A DNA stretch of 64,000 nt, taken from assembly GCA_000621185.1 (NCBI GenBank), contig KK211222.1:124001-188000 (forward strand), in the 5' to 3' direction. Below, one piece after another: positions 1 to 8,093 of this stretch; position 1 is the stretch's first letter, and every line of letters begins with the position of its first letter. The position numbers and the translations under genes are program-made. The notes under the pieces were generated by a model that saw nothing but the letters and a program-made list of their open reading frames with translations, searched no databases and had not been told where the DNA came from. The stretch comes from Franconibacter pulveris DSM 19144. Its GTDB lineage: Bacteria; Pseudomonadota; Gammaproteobacteria; Enterobacterales; Enterobacteriaceae.

Positions 1-843
1 GACCGGCTGCTGGATTTGCCGCGCCTTGCGGTGCGCCCGTCCGCCGACGCGCCGGTTCTTTTTACGCTTGATCCCCTGCAGGTGAAAAGTGGCGATCGCA
101 TCGCCATCGTCGGGCGTAACGGCGCCGGCAAATCGTCGCTGCTTCAACATCTGTGGCGCGCCTGGCAGGCGCAGGAACAGGCGCTGTTTCATCCGCGGCT
201 GCGGCTGGGCTATTACGATCAGAGCCAGCGGCAGCTCGACGATGAAGAGACCCTGAGCGAAGCCCTGGCCCGTTTTTCTGCCGCTGACGACGAGCAGCGC
301 AAGCGGGCGTTAATCAGCGCCGGTTTCCCTTATGCGCGCCACCTGCAAAAGGTGGGCGTCCTGAGCGGCGGCGAGCGCTCGCGCCTGCTGTTCATCGGGC
401 TGACGCTTGGCCGGTATTCACTGCTGTTGCTGGATGAGCCGACCAACCATCTGGATATGGAAGGCAAGGAGGAGCTGGAGGCGACGCTTCGCGAATTCCA
501 GGGCGCGGTGCTGCTTGTCACCCACGATCGCCGCCTGATTGAGCAAAGCTGCAACCGGTTCTGGCTTATCGACCAGCAGAGGCTTAGCGAATGCCAGGCG
601 CTGGAGGAGGTTTATGAACGGCTAGGCGGGGAGCAGGGCGGCGCTTGCGCGCGGCCTGCGCCGGTTGCAGAGCGTCATGCCGCGGCGCAGGAAGATGAAG
701 AGTCGCTGCTGGCGGCGCTGCTTACGCTTGAGGAAAAACTTCGCGAGGATACCGCACGCAAGCCGAAGCACCAGAAACCGGCGCTTCAGGCCCGCTGGCG
801 GGCGCAGATCGAGACGCTAAGCGCCCGGTTGAATCTGCGTTAA
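1..843 (+). CDS. ABC-F family ATPase, C-terminal part (5' end outside window)
   Basis: The frame is open from base 1, so the gene begins upstream and only its second ATP-binding cassette is seen. The Walker A motif GRNGAGKSS lies near the start, followed by the signature LSGGERSR and the Walker B stretch LLLLDEPTNHLDM. No membrane segment is present. The doubled cassette with a DEPTNHLD Walker B is typical of soluble ABC-F proteins that act on the ribosome (translation factors or antibiotic-protection proteins). The Arg/Lys-rich tail after the cassette (about residues 215-275) resembles the C-terminal extension of several ABC-F members. Which subfamily it belongs to cannot be told without the N-terminal half and linker. 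It ends at a strong hairpin terminator. Confidence 0.9.
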   Translation, partial: DRLLDLPRLAVRPSADAPVLFTLDPLQVKSGDRIAIVGRNGAGKSSLLQHLWRAWQAQEQALFHPRLRLGYYDQSQRQLDDEETLSEALARFSAADDEQRKRALISAGFPYARHLQKVGVLSGGERSRLLFIGLTLGRYSLLLLDEPTNHLDMEGKEELEATLREFQGAVLLVTHDRRLIEQSCNRFWLIDQQRLSECQALEEVYERLGGEQGGACARPAPVAERHAAAQEDEESLLAALLTLEEKLREDTARKPKHQKPALQARWRAQIETLSARLNLR

Positions 844-846
844 GGT

Positions 847-2058
847 TTACGGCCGCCGTAAGGCGGCCTTTTTGCAGGCTTTTTCAGGCGCGAAGCGGGT
901 AACCAGCAAGGTAAGCAGACAAAGCAGCGCACCGGCGTAAAACGTCGAGCCGGAGCCCCAGATATCCCATAACAGCCCGGCGCCCAGGCTTGCCAGCAAT
1001 AATCCTGCGCCGCTCAGCAGGCTGAAGATGCCAAACGCCGTGCCCCGTAAATCCGCAGGCGCCGTGCGGGCGACCATCGCATTGAACAGCCCTTGCGTCA
1101 TGCCCATATGCACGCCCCACAGCGCCACGCCTGCGATAATCCCCTGCCAGCCCTGGCTCATGGCAAGGGTAATATCCGCCGCAATCAACACGAGCAGCCC
1201 CATCTGCAACAAGCGACGGTGGCTTAGCGTGTCGGACAGCCGGCCAAAAGGGTAGGCCGTCACGGAAAACACGACATACATCGCCACCATCACCAGCGGG
1301 ATCAGGGCAAGCGGGATGCCCACCTCCTGCGCTCTGAGCACCAGAAAGGCTTCGCTAAAGCGGGCCAGGGTAAAGACGGCGCCAAGGCCTATCACCTGCC
1401 AGCAGTCGCGGCCCAGCCGTTTGAGATTTTCCTTTTTAATAGGGTTGCTTCTGCGGTGCTCAACAGGCTTTCGCGGCTCATGCAGCCCGAAACAGAGCAG
1501 CCCGACGGCGAGAAACGCGGGGATAACGGCCACCCAGTAGACGGAGCGGAAATCGTTATGCCACAGCAGCATCAGCCCGACCGCCAGCAAAGGGCCGAGA
1601 AATGAGCCCGTGGTATCGAGCGTCTGGCGCAGGCCGTAGGCGGCGCCACGGATGTCCGGCGGCGTGACGTCCGCCACCAGGGCGTCGCGCGGCGCGCCGC
1701 GAATGCCTTTGCCGAGCCGGTCGATAATCCTGGCGCTGAAAACCATCCCGGAGGTGGAGGCGAGCGCAAACAGGGGTTTGCTCGCCGCGCCAAGGCCGTA
1801 ACCGAGCACGGCAAGCCCTTTACGCTTGCCGATATAGTCGCTAATCACGCCGGAAAAGACTTTAACGCACAGCGCCGTGGCTTCGGCGAACCCTTCAATC
1901 AGGCCGATAACCACCACCGGCGTTCCCAGCGCGGTCGCCATAAATAACGGCAGCAGGCTGTGGATCATCTCTGAAGAGATATCCATCAGCAGGCTGACAA
2001 AGCCGATTATCCAGACGCCGCGAGGAATACGGCGCAGGGTGGCGAAGCGGGAAGACAT
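847..2058 (-). CDS. MFS transporter
   Basis: A 403-residue protein of the usual 12-helix length. Hydrophobic segments run throughout, with a positively charged cytoplasmic loop in the middle (about residues 195-215, rich in Lys and Arg). The motif GKGIRGAPRDAL after the fourth segment resembles MFS_1 proteins annotated as drug or metabolite exporters. The ATG is preceded by GAAGGAAC at good spacing. The substrate cannot be told. It converges with the ABC-F gene and is followed on its own strand by no clear U-rich terminator. Confidence 0.85.
   Translation of the reverse strand: MSSRFATLRRIPRGVWIIGFVSLLMDISSEMIHSLLPLFMATALGTPVVVIGLIEGFAEATALCVKVFSGVISDYIGKRKGLAVLGYGLGAASKPLFALASTSGMVFSARIIDRLGKGIRGAPRDALVADVTPPDIRGAAYGLRQTLDTTGSFLGPLLAVGLMLLWHNDFRSVYWVAVIPAFLAVGLLCFGLHEPRKPVEHRRSNPIKKENLKRLGRDCWQVIGLGAVFTLARFSEAFLVLRAQEVGIPLALIPLVMVAMYVVFSVTAYPFGRLSDTLSHRRLLQMGLLVLIAADITLAMSQGWQGIIAGVALWGVHMGMTQGLFNAMVARTAPADLRGTAFGIFSLLSGAGLLLASLGAGLLWDIWGSGSTFYAGALLCLLTLLVTRFAPEKACKKAALRRP
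851..873 (+). terminator. Rho-independent terminator of the ABC-F gene
   Basis: A perfect 7-bp stem GGCCGCC/GGCGGCC with loop GTAA is followed by five T on the plus strand. It lies inside the last codons of the convergent MFS gene, so its bases also encode that protein's Ala-Ala-Leu-Arg-Arg-Pro tail. Confidence 0.85.
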
Positions 2059-2183
2059 CGCAGTTCCTTCAGGGGTAATCGCAGGGCGTAGTAAATACTA
2101 TATTCCGTTACGCGCTGATAAGGTAAGCGGTGACGTTGTTATCGGTTTTGAAAGCAGGCAACCCTGATCACGAGTCCAAACGC

Positions 2184-2210
2184 AAAGGCCTGGCGACGCC
2201 AGGCCTTTTC
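2184..2210 (-). terminator. Hairpin terminator downstream of the royal-jelly-type gene
   Basis: The stem GGCCTGGC/GCCAGGCC has a 3-base loop, with A on the left and T on the right so that it could work on both strands. It sits just after the stop of the minus-strand gene ending at 2226. Confidence 0.7.
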
Positions 2211-2225
2211 TCTCTACGCCTTAGG

Positions 2226-3422
2226 TTAACGCGTTGGCGCAGGCGCGGCGTTAATGCGCACGCGCAGCAGGGCGTAAGGTTTCTGGCGCAGATCCTTGCC
2301 GGCGTGGAAGCCTGGCTGGCGGTTTAACTGGTTTACCGTGAAGTAAAGGTAGCCGTCCGGGCCGACGGAGAGGGTGTCGGGCCATAAAATCTGCGGGCCG
2401 TGGACGATGGTGCGCCATTCGCCGCCAGGCTCGCGCTTGCGGATGCTGTTTCGCTCGTAATCGCCTGCGTAAACCGCGCCGCTGGCGTCGGCTTCCAGGC
2501 CGTCCGACGCCCCTTTCTCACCCAGGTCCTGCACGGCGGCGGAGAGCTGCGCCTCGCTAACGTTCGGGTCGCGCAGCAGCGCGGTGGAAATCGCATACAG
2601 ATAGCGGCTGGAGAGCGGGCTGTAGTAGAGGGTTTTGCCATCCGGCGACAGGGCGATGCCGTCTGAGGCGACGCTGAACGGCGCGGTGGAGCCGTCGGCA
2701 TGGCGCTGTAACAGCGTTTCGCCTTCCACTACCGGGACGAAGCCTTTCTCCGGCGACGTGGAGCGGTCTCCGGTCAGGCGTCGGACGGCGCTGCCGGTGG
2801 CGAGATCCACCACAATAATGCCGCCGGTGCCGGAAAGCGACGAGTCGGTAATATAAGCGACGCCCGCTTCGCCGACGCGAAAGTCAAAGCGCACGTCGTT
2901 AACGTAGGTGGTGGAGCGGATAACCTCCGCCGGGAAGATAATGGTTTTTACCACCTTATTGGTTTTGAGATCGATAGCCACCAGCTTCGCGCCGCCTTTC
3001 ACCGGTTCAGCGAAGCCGGGGGCGGCGGTGTCCAGCACCCAAAGGCGGCCCTGTCCGTCCGCCACCACGCTCTGCACGCTCAGAAAACGCTCGCCCGGTT
3101 TGGCATCGTCCGGCTGGTTAATCTCGCGGTTAGGATACGCCGTCAGCTGATTGCCTTTCACTTCAGCGACGGTAAAAGGCACGTCGTCGCCCCAGCGCGG
3201 GAAGTTAACAAAAATGCGGCCTTCTTGCGTCACCGTCACGCCGGTAGGCATGGCGCCGTGAAAGGTGGCGACCACTTCCGGCTGGCCGATGGCGCGATCG
3301 CTTGCGAGTTCGCTCAGGGTTAACGGCTGCGCCTGGGCTGAGGCGCTCAGTAAAGCGGGGCCGGCAATTGCCAGCGAAACGGCCAGCGCCAGGGCAGGCC
3401 GGGTAAAACGACGAGTACGCAT
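2226..3422 (-). CDS. Secreted major royal jelly/yellow-family protein
   Basis: A 398-residue protein with a clear signal peptide (RTRRF start, hydrophobic core, predicted cleavage after AQA near residue 32). The mature part has repeated beta-propeller-like blades with SPDGKTLYYSPLSSRYLYAI and a YVNDVRFD stretch. This is the pattern of bacterial major royal jelly/yellow proteins and, more distantly, SMP-30/gluconolactonase propellers. It should sit in the periplasm. The ATG has AAGGATTATCCC in front. It begins about 50 bp after the oxidoreductase gene on the same strand, so the two are probably co-transcribed and under the divergent LysR. The ligand or reaction is unknown. Confidence 0.8.
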   Translation of the reverse strand: MRTRRFTRPALALAVSLAIAGPALLSASAQAQPLTLSELASDRAIGQPEVVATFHGAMPTGVTVTQEGRIFVNFPRWGDDVPFTVAEVKGNQLTAYPNREINQPDDAKPGERFLSVQSVVADGQGRLWVLDTAAPGFAEPVKGGAKLVAIDLKTNKVVKTIIFPAEVIRSTTYVNDVRFDFRVGEAGVAYITDSSLSGTGGIIVVDLATGSAVRRLTGDRSTSPEKGFVPVVEGETLLQRHADGSTAPFSVASDGIALSPDGKTLYYSPLSSRYLYAISTALLRDPNVSEAQLSAAVQDLGEKGASDGLEADASGAVYAGDYERNSIRKREPGGEWRTIVHGPQILWPDTLSVGPDGYLYFTVNQLNRQPGFHAGKDLRQKPYALLRVRINAAPAPTR

Positions 3423-3474
3423 GGGATAATCCTTGTGGTGATGGCCAGGCGCGTTGCCGCGCCCGGCGACGTTA

Positions 3475-4476
3475 TCAGAAGCCTTCCAGCACGATTTTGC
3501 CGCGCGCTTTACCGCTTTCGATAAAGGCGTGGGCGCGGCGCAGGTTTTCGGCGGTGATCTTGCCGTAGTGCTCGCCCGTGGTGGTTTTCAGCGTGCCGTC
3601 TTCAATCAGGCGGCGAACATTTTCCAGAATGTCGCTCTGGCGGCGGATGTCCGGCGTGTTAAACAGCGAACGGGTGAACATCAGCTCCCAGTGCAGCGAG
3701 ACGGCTTTGCGTTTGAGCGGCACGGCGTCCAGGCTTTCCGGGTCGTCAATCAGCGCCAGACGGCCCTGCGGCGCCAGCGCGTCCACAATCTGCGGGTAGT
3801 GTTTATCAGTATGGGTCAGGCTCGCCACATAGCGTACCTGCGTAATGCCGATGTCGCGCAGCCCGTCGGTGAGCGGGCGGGTGTGGTCGATAACGTGATG
3901 CGCGCCGAGGGATTTCACCCACTCCGCGGTTTCCGGGCGCGAGGCGGTGCCGATAACCGTAAGCCCGGTGAGTTTGCTGGCAAGCTGGGTGAGTATTGAC
4001 CCGACGCCCCCGGCGGCGCCGATGATAAGCAGCGCGTCGCCTTCGCCGTCTTTCACTTCCAGACGGTCGAACAGCAGTTCCCAGGCGGTGAGCGAGGTGA
4101 GCGGCAGCGCGGCGGCGTCGGCGTCGCTTAAGTTTGCGGGCTTATGCCCGGCGATGCGCTCGTCCACCAGACCGTACTCCGCATTGGAGCCGGGGCGGGT
4201 AATGGAGCCTGCGTAATACACGTCGTCGCCTGGCTTAAACAGGGTGACGTTTTCACCCACGGCCTCGACGGTGCCGACGGCGTCCCAGCCCAGAATGCGC
4301 GGTTTGTCGGTGGGCGAACCGGCGCGCACTTTCGTATCCACCGGGTTCACCGAAACCGCGCGGATCTTCACCAGCAGGTCATGGGCGCCAGGCTGCGGCT
4401 TCGGCAGCTCCATTTCATAAAGGGATTTCGCATCGGAGATAGGTAACCCGTTCTGGCTGTATACGATGGCTTTCAT
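3475..4476 (-). CDS. Zinc-type alcohol dehydrogenase-like oxidoreductase (MDR family)
   Basis: A 333-residue cytoplasmic medium-chain dehydrogenase/reductase. It shows the GroES-like N-terminal domain (VNPVDTKVR, GWDAVG near residue 63) and the nucleotide-binding glycine motif GAAGGVGS at about 153-160. It has neither the catalytic nor the structural Cys set of zinc enzymes, so it is a zinc-free quinone-oxidoreductase-type protein that probably uses NAD(P)H. The reading frame stays open 60 codons upstream, but the ATG at 4476 has an AGAGAG ribosome site and the normal family start MKAIVY. It is divergent from a LysR gene, a common arrangement for electrophile-induced reductases. Confidence 0.88.
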   Translation of the reverse strand: MKAIVYSQNGLPISDAKSLYEMELPKPQPGAHDLLVKIRAVSVNPVDTKVRAGSPTDKPRILGWDAVGTVEAVGENVTLFKPGDDVYYAGSITRPGSNAEYGLVDERIAGHKPANLSDADAAALPLTSLTAWELLFDRLEVKDGEGDALLIIGAAGGVGSILTQLASKLTGLTVIGTASRPETAEWVKSLGAHHVIDHTRPLTDGLRDIGITQVRYVASLTHTDKHYPQIVDALAPQGRLALIDDPESLDAVPLKRKAVSLHWELMFTRSLFNTPDIRRQSDILENVRRLIEDGTLKTTTGEHYGKITAENLRRAHAFIESGKARGKIVLEGF

Positions 4477-4577
4477 GGCGTCTCTCTTCTTATTCAAGGA
4501 TGAAGGCGGCCTTTGCCGCCCGGTGATACGCAGCGTACTGCCAGGGGATACAGAGAAAAACCGGCGTAAACGAGCAG

Positions 4578-4604
4578 CACTTTCTCTTTTGCAGTGAAAA
4601 TCAA
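4578..4604. promoter_or_regulatory. Copy 1 of a shared palindrome, TTTCTCT-N5-AGTGAAA
   Basis: It lies in the intergenic region between the LysR gene and the oxidoreductase, about 115 bp upstream of the oxidoreductase start. It is 22/27 identical to the copy at 6076-6102, including the flanks CACTTTC and AGTGAAAATCAA, and shares its arms with the copy at 8470-8488. Inference: binding site of one local regulator, possibly the adjacent LysR protein. Confidence 0.55.
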
Positions 4605-4749
4605 AACGCGGCGCGACGCGCATGCCGCCATTGAGGGGCTTACCAGAAAGCGCCATAATCCTTTCAAATAATTACCAAAAGCGGCGGGTCATCGCGGGCA
4701 GGCTGGCCCCGCTGCTGACGGCTGTAGGGCTAAAGGTTCGGGAGAAGAG

Positions 4750-5703
4750 ATGATTCGGCTGGAAGATGTCACGCTGTTTGTCAGGTCCGCTGCGCTTGGC
4801 AGCTTTTCCAACGCCGCCCGCGAGGCGGATCTACTGCCAGGCCAGGTGAGCGCCGCGGTGCACCGGCTGGAGCGCGACCTCGACAAGCGGCTGTTTGTGC
4901 GCTCTACGCGCAGCCTGCGCCTGACCGCCGAAGGGGAAAAGTATTTGCCCTACGCCCAGGAGTTGCTGGCGGTGGTACAGGCGGGCGCAGAAAGCCTGCA
5001 TAACAATGAGGATGAGCTGCAGGGGGAGCTGAAAGTGGCGGTGCCGTCCGATATTGGCCGCAACATTCTGCTGCCGCTCATCACGACGTTTTGCGAACAG
5101 CACCCGAAAATTTCGCTGCGCCTGTTTCTCTCCGACCAGCGAAGCGACGTCTTTCGCGACCCGGTGGATGTGGCTATCCGCTACGGTGCGCTGGAGAACA
5201 GCAGCTACGTGGCGCTGCCGCTGGCGGAGGATAACCGCCGGGTTATGGCCGCTTCGCCGGATTATCTCGCGAAACACGGGCGACCGGCGACGCTTGACGA
5301 GGTGGCGCAGCACCACTGTTTGCTCTTCACAATGAACGGCCACGTTTATGATAAATGGAGCTTTCCGGAAAACGGCATGCGCCGCCAGCTGCATGTGAAA
5401 AGCCGCCTGCTGTGTGACGATGCGGACGTGGCCCGCCGCTGGGCGGTGGAAGGGATGGGGATCGTTTATAAATCCTGGATTGACCTCAGCGCCGACGTGC
5501 AGGCGGGCAGGCTGGAGGTGTTGTTGCCGCAGCACCCTGGCGAAGCCGCGCCGTTGAGCCTGATATGCCCGCACCGCAAGCAGTTCTCGCCCGCTATTCG
5601 CCAGCTTCACGGCGCGTTTCGCGACCATCTGAAAGCGATTACCGGCCTGCTGCGCACCCATCCCGCTTTTCGCGTTAACGCCGTACAAGCGGCTGAAAAA
5701 TAA
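4750..5703 (+). CDS. LysR-family transcriptional regulator
   Basis: A 317-residue LysR-type regulator. The winged helix-turn-helix fills the first 60 residues (FVRSAALGSFSNAAREADL, then VSAAVHRLERDLDKRLFVRS), followed by a linker helix and a LysR substrate-binding domain to about residue 300. The ATG has GGGAGAAGAG in front. It reads away from the oxidoreductase gene, sharing a 270-bp promoter region that carries a palindrome repeated twice more downstream in the window. It probably controls the oxidoreductase and royal-jelly-type pair. The effector is unknown. It is closed by a bidirectional terminator. Confidence 0.92.
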   Translation: MIRLEDVTLFVRSAALGSFSNAAREADLLPGQVSAAVHRLERDLDKRLFVRSTRSLRLTAEGEKYLPYAQELLAVVQAGAESLHNNEDELQGELKVAVPSDIGRNILLPLITTFCEQHPKISLRLFLSDQRSDVFRDPVDVAIRYGALENSSYVALPLAEDNRRVMAASPDYLAKHGRPATLDEVAQHHCLLFTMNGHVYDKWSFPENGMRRQLHVKSRLLCDDADVARRWAVEGMGIVYKSWIDLSADVQAGRLEVLLPQHPGEAAPLSLICPHRKQFSPAIRQLHGAFRDHLKAITGLLRTHPAFRVNAVQAAEK

Positions 5704-5732
5704 AAACCCGGCGCAAACGTTGCGCCGGGTTT
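5704..5732. terminator. Bidirectional terminator between LysR and ydgH-type gene
   Basis: A 13-bp stem, AAACCCGGCGCAA with its complement, and a 3-base loop. A-rich on one side and T-rich on the other, it can serve both convergent genes. Confidence 0.85.
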
Positions 5733-5744
5733 CTTCGCTCAGGC

Positions 5745-5948
5745 TTATTTTTGCAGTTCAGCCGTCATATGCACCTGGTTGCCGTTAAACGCTTCGGTGA
5801 TTTTATAGGACGCGCCTGCCTGGCGGGCCTGTTGCGCGATTTGCGCTTCTGCGTCGTCAATAGTGGCGGCGGTGGCGCTGATGCTCTGCGCGAAGCTTAC
5901 GGAAGTCACCAGAGAAAGGGCGGCGATGGCGAATTTTACGGTTTTCAT
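5745..5948 (-). CDS. YdgH/BhsA/McbA-like (DUF1471) small periplasmic protein
   Basis: A 67-residue protein with a signal peptide (MKTVKFAIAALSLVTSVSFA, cleavage near residue 20). The mature domain of about 45 residues contains DDAEAQIAQQARQAGASYKI and ends in VHMTAELQK, as usual for this fold. Family members are stress-induced periplasmic proteins linked to biofilm, envelope or peroxide responses. A TTG 15 bases upstream is in frame, but the ATG at 5948 has a GAGGA ribosome site at proper distance and gives a normal signal peptide. Copy 2 of the shared palindrome lies about 140 bp upstream. Confidence 0.87.
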   Translation of the reverse strand: MKTVKFAIAALSLVTSVSFAQSISATAATIDDAEAQIAQQARQAGASYKITEAFNGNQVHMTAELQK

Positions 5949-6075
5949 CTTGTTTATCCTCAATAGTAAATATCATCAGGTGATTGATTTTTCAGGCAAG
6001 GAGTTCATTCATTGCCTTGCTTGAGGGTAAGAATAGGCCGCTTGCGGCGGCGGAAAAACCGGGCCGGAGCGGTAA

Positions 6076-6102
6076 CACTTTCACTTACCGAGTGAAAATC
6101 AA
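6076..6102. promoter_or_regulatory. Copy 2 of the shared palindrome, TTTCACT-N5-AGTGAAA
   Basis: Perfect 7-bp arms at 6079-6085 and 6091-6097. It lies between the esterase stop and the YdgH-type gene start, upstream of the latter. It is nearly identical in its flanks to the copy at 4578-4604. Confidence 0.6.
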
Positions 6103-6142
6103 TACAGTGCCCGGCGCATAGCGCGCCGGGCCGCAGAAAACG

Positions 6143-7150
6143 TTATTTCAGGTGAGTTTTCAGCTCGGTGGAGGCCTGAAGGATAGCGGTGCGTACCGCC
6201 GGCACCGTGCTCAGGGCGTTCAGCAGGCCGTAGTCGTGAATCAAGCCGTTATAGCGGGTGACGGTGACATCGACCCCCGCCGCATCCAGCTTGCGGCCAA
6301 AGGCTTCGCCTTCGTCGCGCAGCACGTCCAGCTCCGCCGTCTGGATAAGCGTCGGCGGCAGGCCTTTCAGCTGCTCCGTCGTTGCGCGCAGCGGCGAGGC
6401 GAGAATGTTATTGCGGTCGCTCTCTTTGGTGGTGTAGGCATCCCAGAACCATTTCATCATGTTGCGCGTCAGGAAATACCCATTCTCGAACTGGTTATAA
6501 GAACCAGTAGTAAAGTTCGCGTCGGTGACCGGCCAGAACATCACTTCATAACGAATGGCGGGCGTGTGATTCTGCTTCGCCTGCAGGGCGACGGCCGCCA
6601 CCATATTGCCGCCCACGCTGTTGCCCGCCAGCGCCAGACGGGAGCCGTCCACGCCAATCTCCTCGCCATGCTCGGCAACCCACCGGGTAGCCGCGTAGGC
6701 CTGATTAATGGCGACCGGGAAATGCGCTTCCGGCGACGGGGTATAGTTCACAAAGACCGCCGCTGCGCCTGAGCCCACCACCAGGTCGCGGACAAGGCGT
6801 TCATGAGTCGGGAAGTCGCCCAGGATCCAGCCGCCGCCGTGGAAGAACATAAAGACCGGCAGGGTGCCTTTAGCGCCTTTCGGCTTGACGATGTTCAGGC
6901 GGATGGACTGGCCGTTAACCTGAATGGTTTTTTCACTGACGTCGGCAGGGGGAAGCGCGGCGCCTTTTTGCGCGTCGACCAACACCTGGCGGGCCGCCTG
7001 CGGGGAGAGCTGTTCCATCGGTTTGCCGCCGCTGCTGTTCAGCGCGTCGAGAAACGCCTGAACGCGATGGTCGGCATACGGCTGGTCAGCAAAGCTGCTG
7101 GTGGAGACGGCGGCTAAGGTTGCGGCAAGGATAGTCTGTTTGATTTTCAT
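6143..7150 (-). CDS. Secreted alpha/beta-hydrolase (hormone-sensitive-lipase-type esterase)
   Basis: A 335-residue exported esterase. The signal peptide ends around residue 20 (SSFA/DQ). The oxyanion-hole motif HGGGW is at 104-108. The nucleophile elbow GNSVGG places Ser at about 178, the acid is in ELDVLRDEGE, and the catalytic His is in IHDYG. This is the layout of family IV (HSL) esterases acting on short acyl esters. The ORF can be extended 38 codons upstream, but the ATG at 7150 has a perfect AGGAGG and starts the signal peptide. Two near-identical palindromes in the promoter region suggest repression by a TetR- or MarR-type protein not encoded next to it. Confidence 0.88.
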   Translation of the reverse strand: MKIKQTILAATLAAVSTSSFADQPYADHRVQAFLDALNSSGGKPMEQLSPQAARQVLVDAQKGAALPPADVSEKTIQVNGQSIRLNIVKPKGAKGTLPVFMFFHGGGWILGDFPTHERLVRDLVVGSGAAAVFVNYTPSPEAHFPVAINQAYAATRWVAEHGEEIGVDGSRLALAGNSVGGNMVAAVALQAKQNHTPAIRYEVMFWPVTDANFTTGSYNQFENGYFLTRNMMKWFWDAYTTKESDRNNILASPLRATTEQLKGLPPTLIQTAELDVLRDEGEAFGRKLDAAGVDVTVTRYNGLIHDYGLLNALSTVPAVRTAILQASTELKTHLK

Positions 7151-7176
7151 GGTAGTGCCTCCTGAATGTTCGCTAT

Positions 7177-7194
7177 TAAATCGTGCGCTATTTA
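7177..7194. promoter_or_regulatory. Operator copy 1 upstream of the esterase
   Basis: TAAATCGTGCGCTATTTA, an imperfect dyad differing from the copy at 7240-7257 at two of 18 positions. It lies between the ribosome site and the likely promoter of the esterase. Confidence 0.6.
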
Positions 7195-7239
7195 AATGTC
7201 TTTGCGACTGACGTGTTGCTGAGTTCGTGATGAGGAATA

Positions 7240-7257
7240 TAAATAGTGCGCTATTTG
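7240..7257. promoter_or_regulatory. Operator copy 2 upstream of the esterase
   Basis: TAAATAGTGCGCTATTTG with arms AAATAG/CTATTT around TGCG. It starts exactly 63 bp (about six helical turns) from copy 1, so two repressor dimers could bind the same DNA face. Confidence 0.6.
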
Positions 7258-7331
7258 ATTGCAAGTTATCTTTTTAGGGAAAATGCGTTTTTCGGTTTAT
7301 TACATTGATAAATAGAGGTTTATTTTTTGAA

Positions 7332-7355
7332 AAGGGAAGCCGTTACGCCTCCCTT
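7332..7355 (-). terminator. Probable terminator of the monooxygenase/binding-protein operon
   Basis: Arms AAGGGA/TCCCTT with a partly paired loop; on the minus strand the hairpin is followed by a T-rich stretch. It lies a few bases after the stop at 7362. Confidence 0.5.
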
Positions 7356-7361
7356 ATGGCG

Positions 7362-8093
7362 CTATGCAGCGCTTTTACGCAGGTCGTCTTCCAGCGCGCT
7401 CAGCCTGGCGTTGCCGATATAAAGCGATGAAAGCGCAGCCAGCGCGGCGGGATTTATCTTCTTTCGCGCCGCTTTGCGCACCAGCAGGGTCGCCTCGTCC
7501 TGCACGCCGAGCAGCCCTTTGGGCTCTTTCAGCGTCCGGATGGCGTAGCGGTTATGCAGAAACTGCGGGTGCCAGAGGGGAATAACCACCCATTTTTTGG
7601 CGGCGACCGCCTGCTCGTAGCGGCCAAAGCAGTCGCTCTCGGTGCCCGGCTCAAAATAATACCCGGCGCTATCCAGCCCATAGGCCTTAATCATCTGCGC
7701 CGAGAAGCGGCTGATGCCAGCGCCGGGGTTAATGCCCTGGATAAGCCTTTCCATGCGGCTCAGGGCAGGCGCTTTTAACAGATCCTCAACCCCCGAAACC
7801 GCCTCTTCAGGCACATAATCCGGCACGCCCCAGATGCAGTAAGGCTCATAAATCACCGAAAGCTTATCCACCGCATCAAGCATCGGCGCCAGATAAACAT
7901 CATGGCTTGAAGGGAGCCACGCGGAGGCAAAGATATCGCTTTCTCCCCGGCCCAGCCGCTCAAAAGCGGCCTCATGCGGGGCGGCGTTATAGATGACCTC
8001 ATGACCAAACGTTTGCAGGATGCGCCCGACTTCAAGGGCGCTTGCCTGATGAAACGACAGGTCGATATAGCCAATACGAATGGGTTCAGCCAT
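7362..8093 (-). CDS. Glycine betaine/choline-type substrate-binding protein lacking a signal peptide
   Basis: A 243-residue protein of the OpuAC/ProX fold: IGYIDLSFHQASALEVGRIL at the start, AWLPSSHDVYL in the middle and a VVIPLWHPQFLHNRY stretch near residue 170. Family members capture quaternary amines for an ABC importer. Here the protein starts directly with the first beta strand: no signal peptide or lipobox precedes it, and no permease or ATPase is adjacent. The ATG at 8093 shares its A with the TGA of the upstream monooxygenase gene, so the two are translationally coupled; a GTG one codon earlier is also possible. It may be a cytoplasmic ligand sensor or binding protein. Confidence 0.8.
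   Translation of the reverse strand: MAEPIRIGYIDLSFHQASALEVGRILQTFGHEVIYNAAPHEAAFERLGRGESDIFASAWLPSSHDVYLAPMLDAVDKLSVIYEPYCIWGVPDYVPEEAVSGVEDLLKAPALSRMERLIQGINPGAGISRFSAQMIKAYGLDSAGYYFEPGTESDCFGRYEQAVAAKKWVVIPLWHPQFLHNRYAIRTLKEPKGLLGVQDEATLLVRKAARKKINPAALAALSSLYIGNARLSALEDDLRKSAA

Noticed and set aside
3475-4656. N-terminal extension of 60 residues on the oxidoreductase
   Set aside because: The extension has no family similarity and runs through the promoter and palindrome; the ATG at 4476 has a ribosome site and the usual start.
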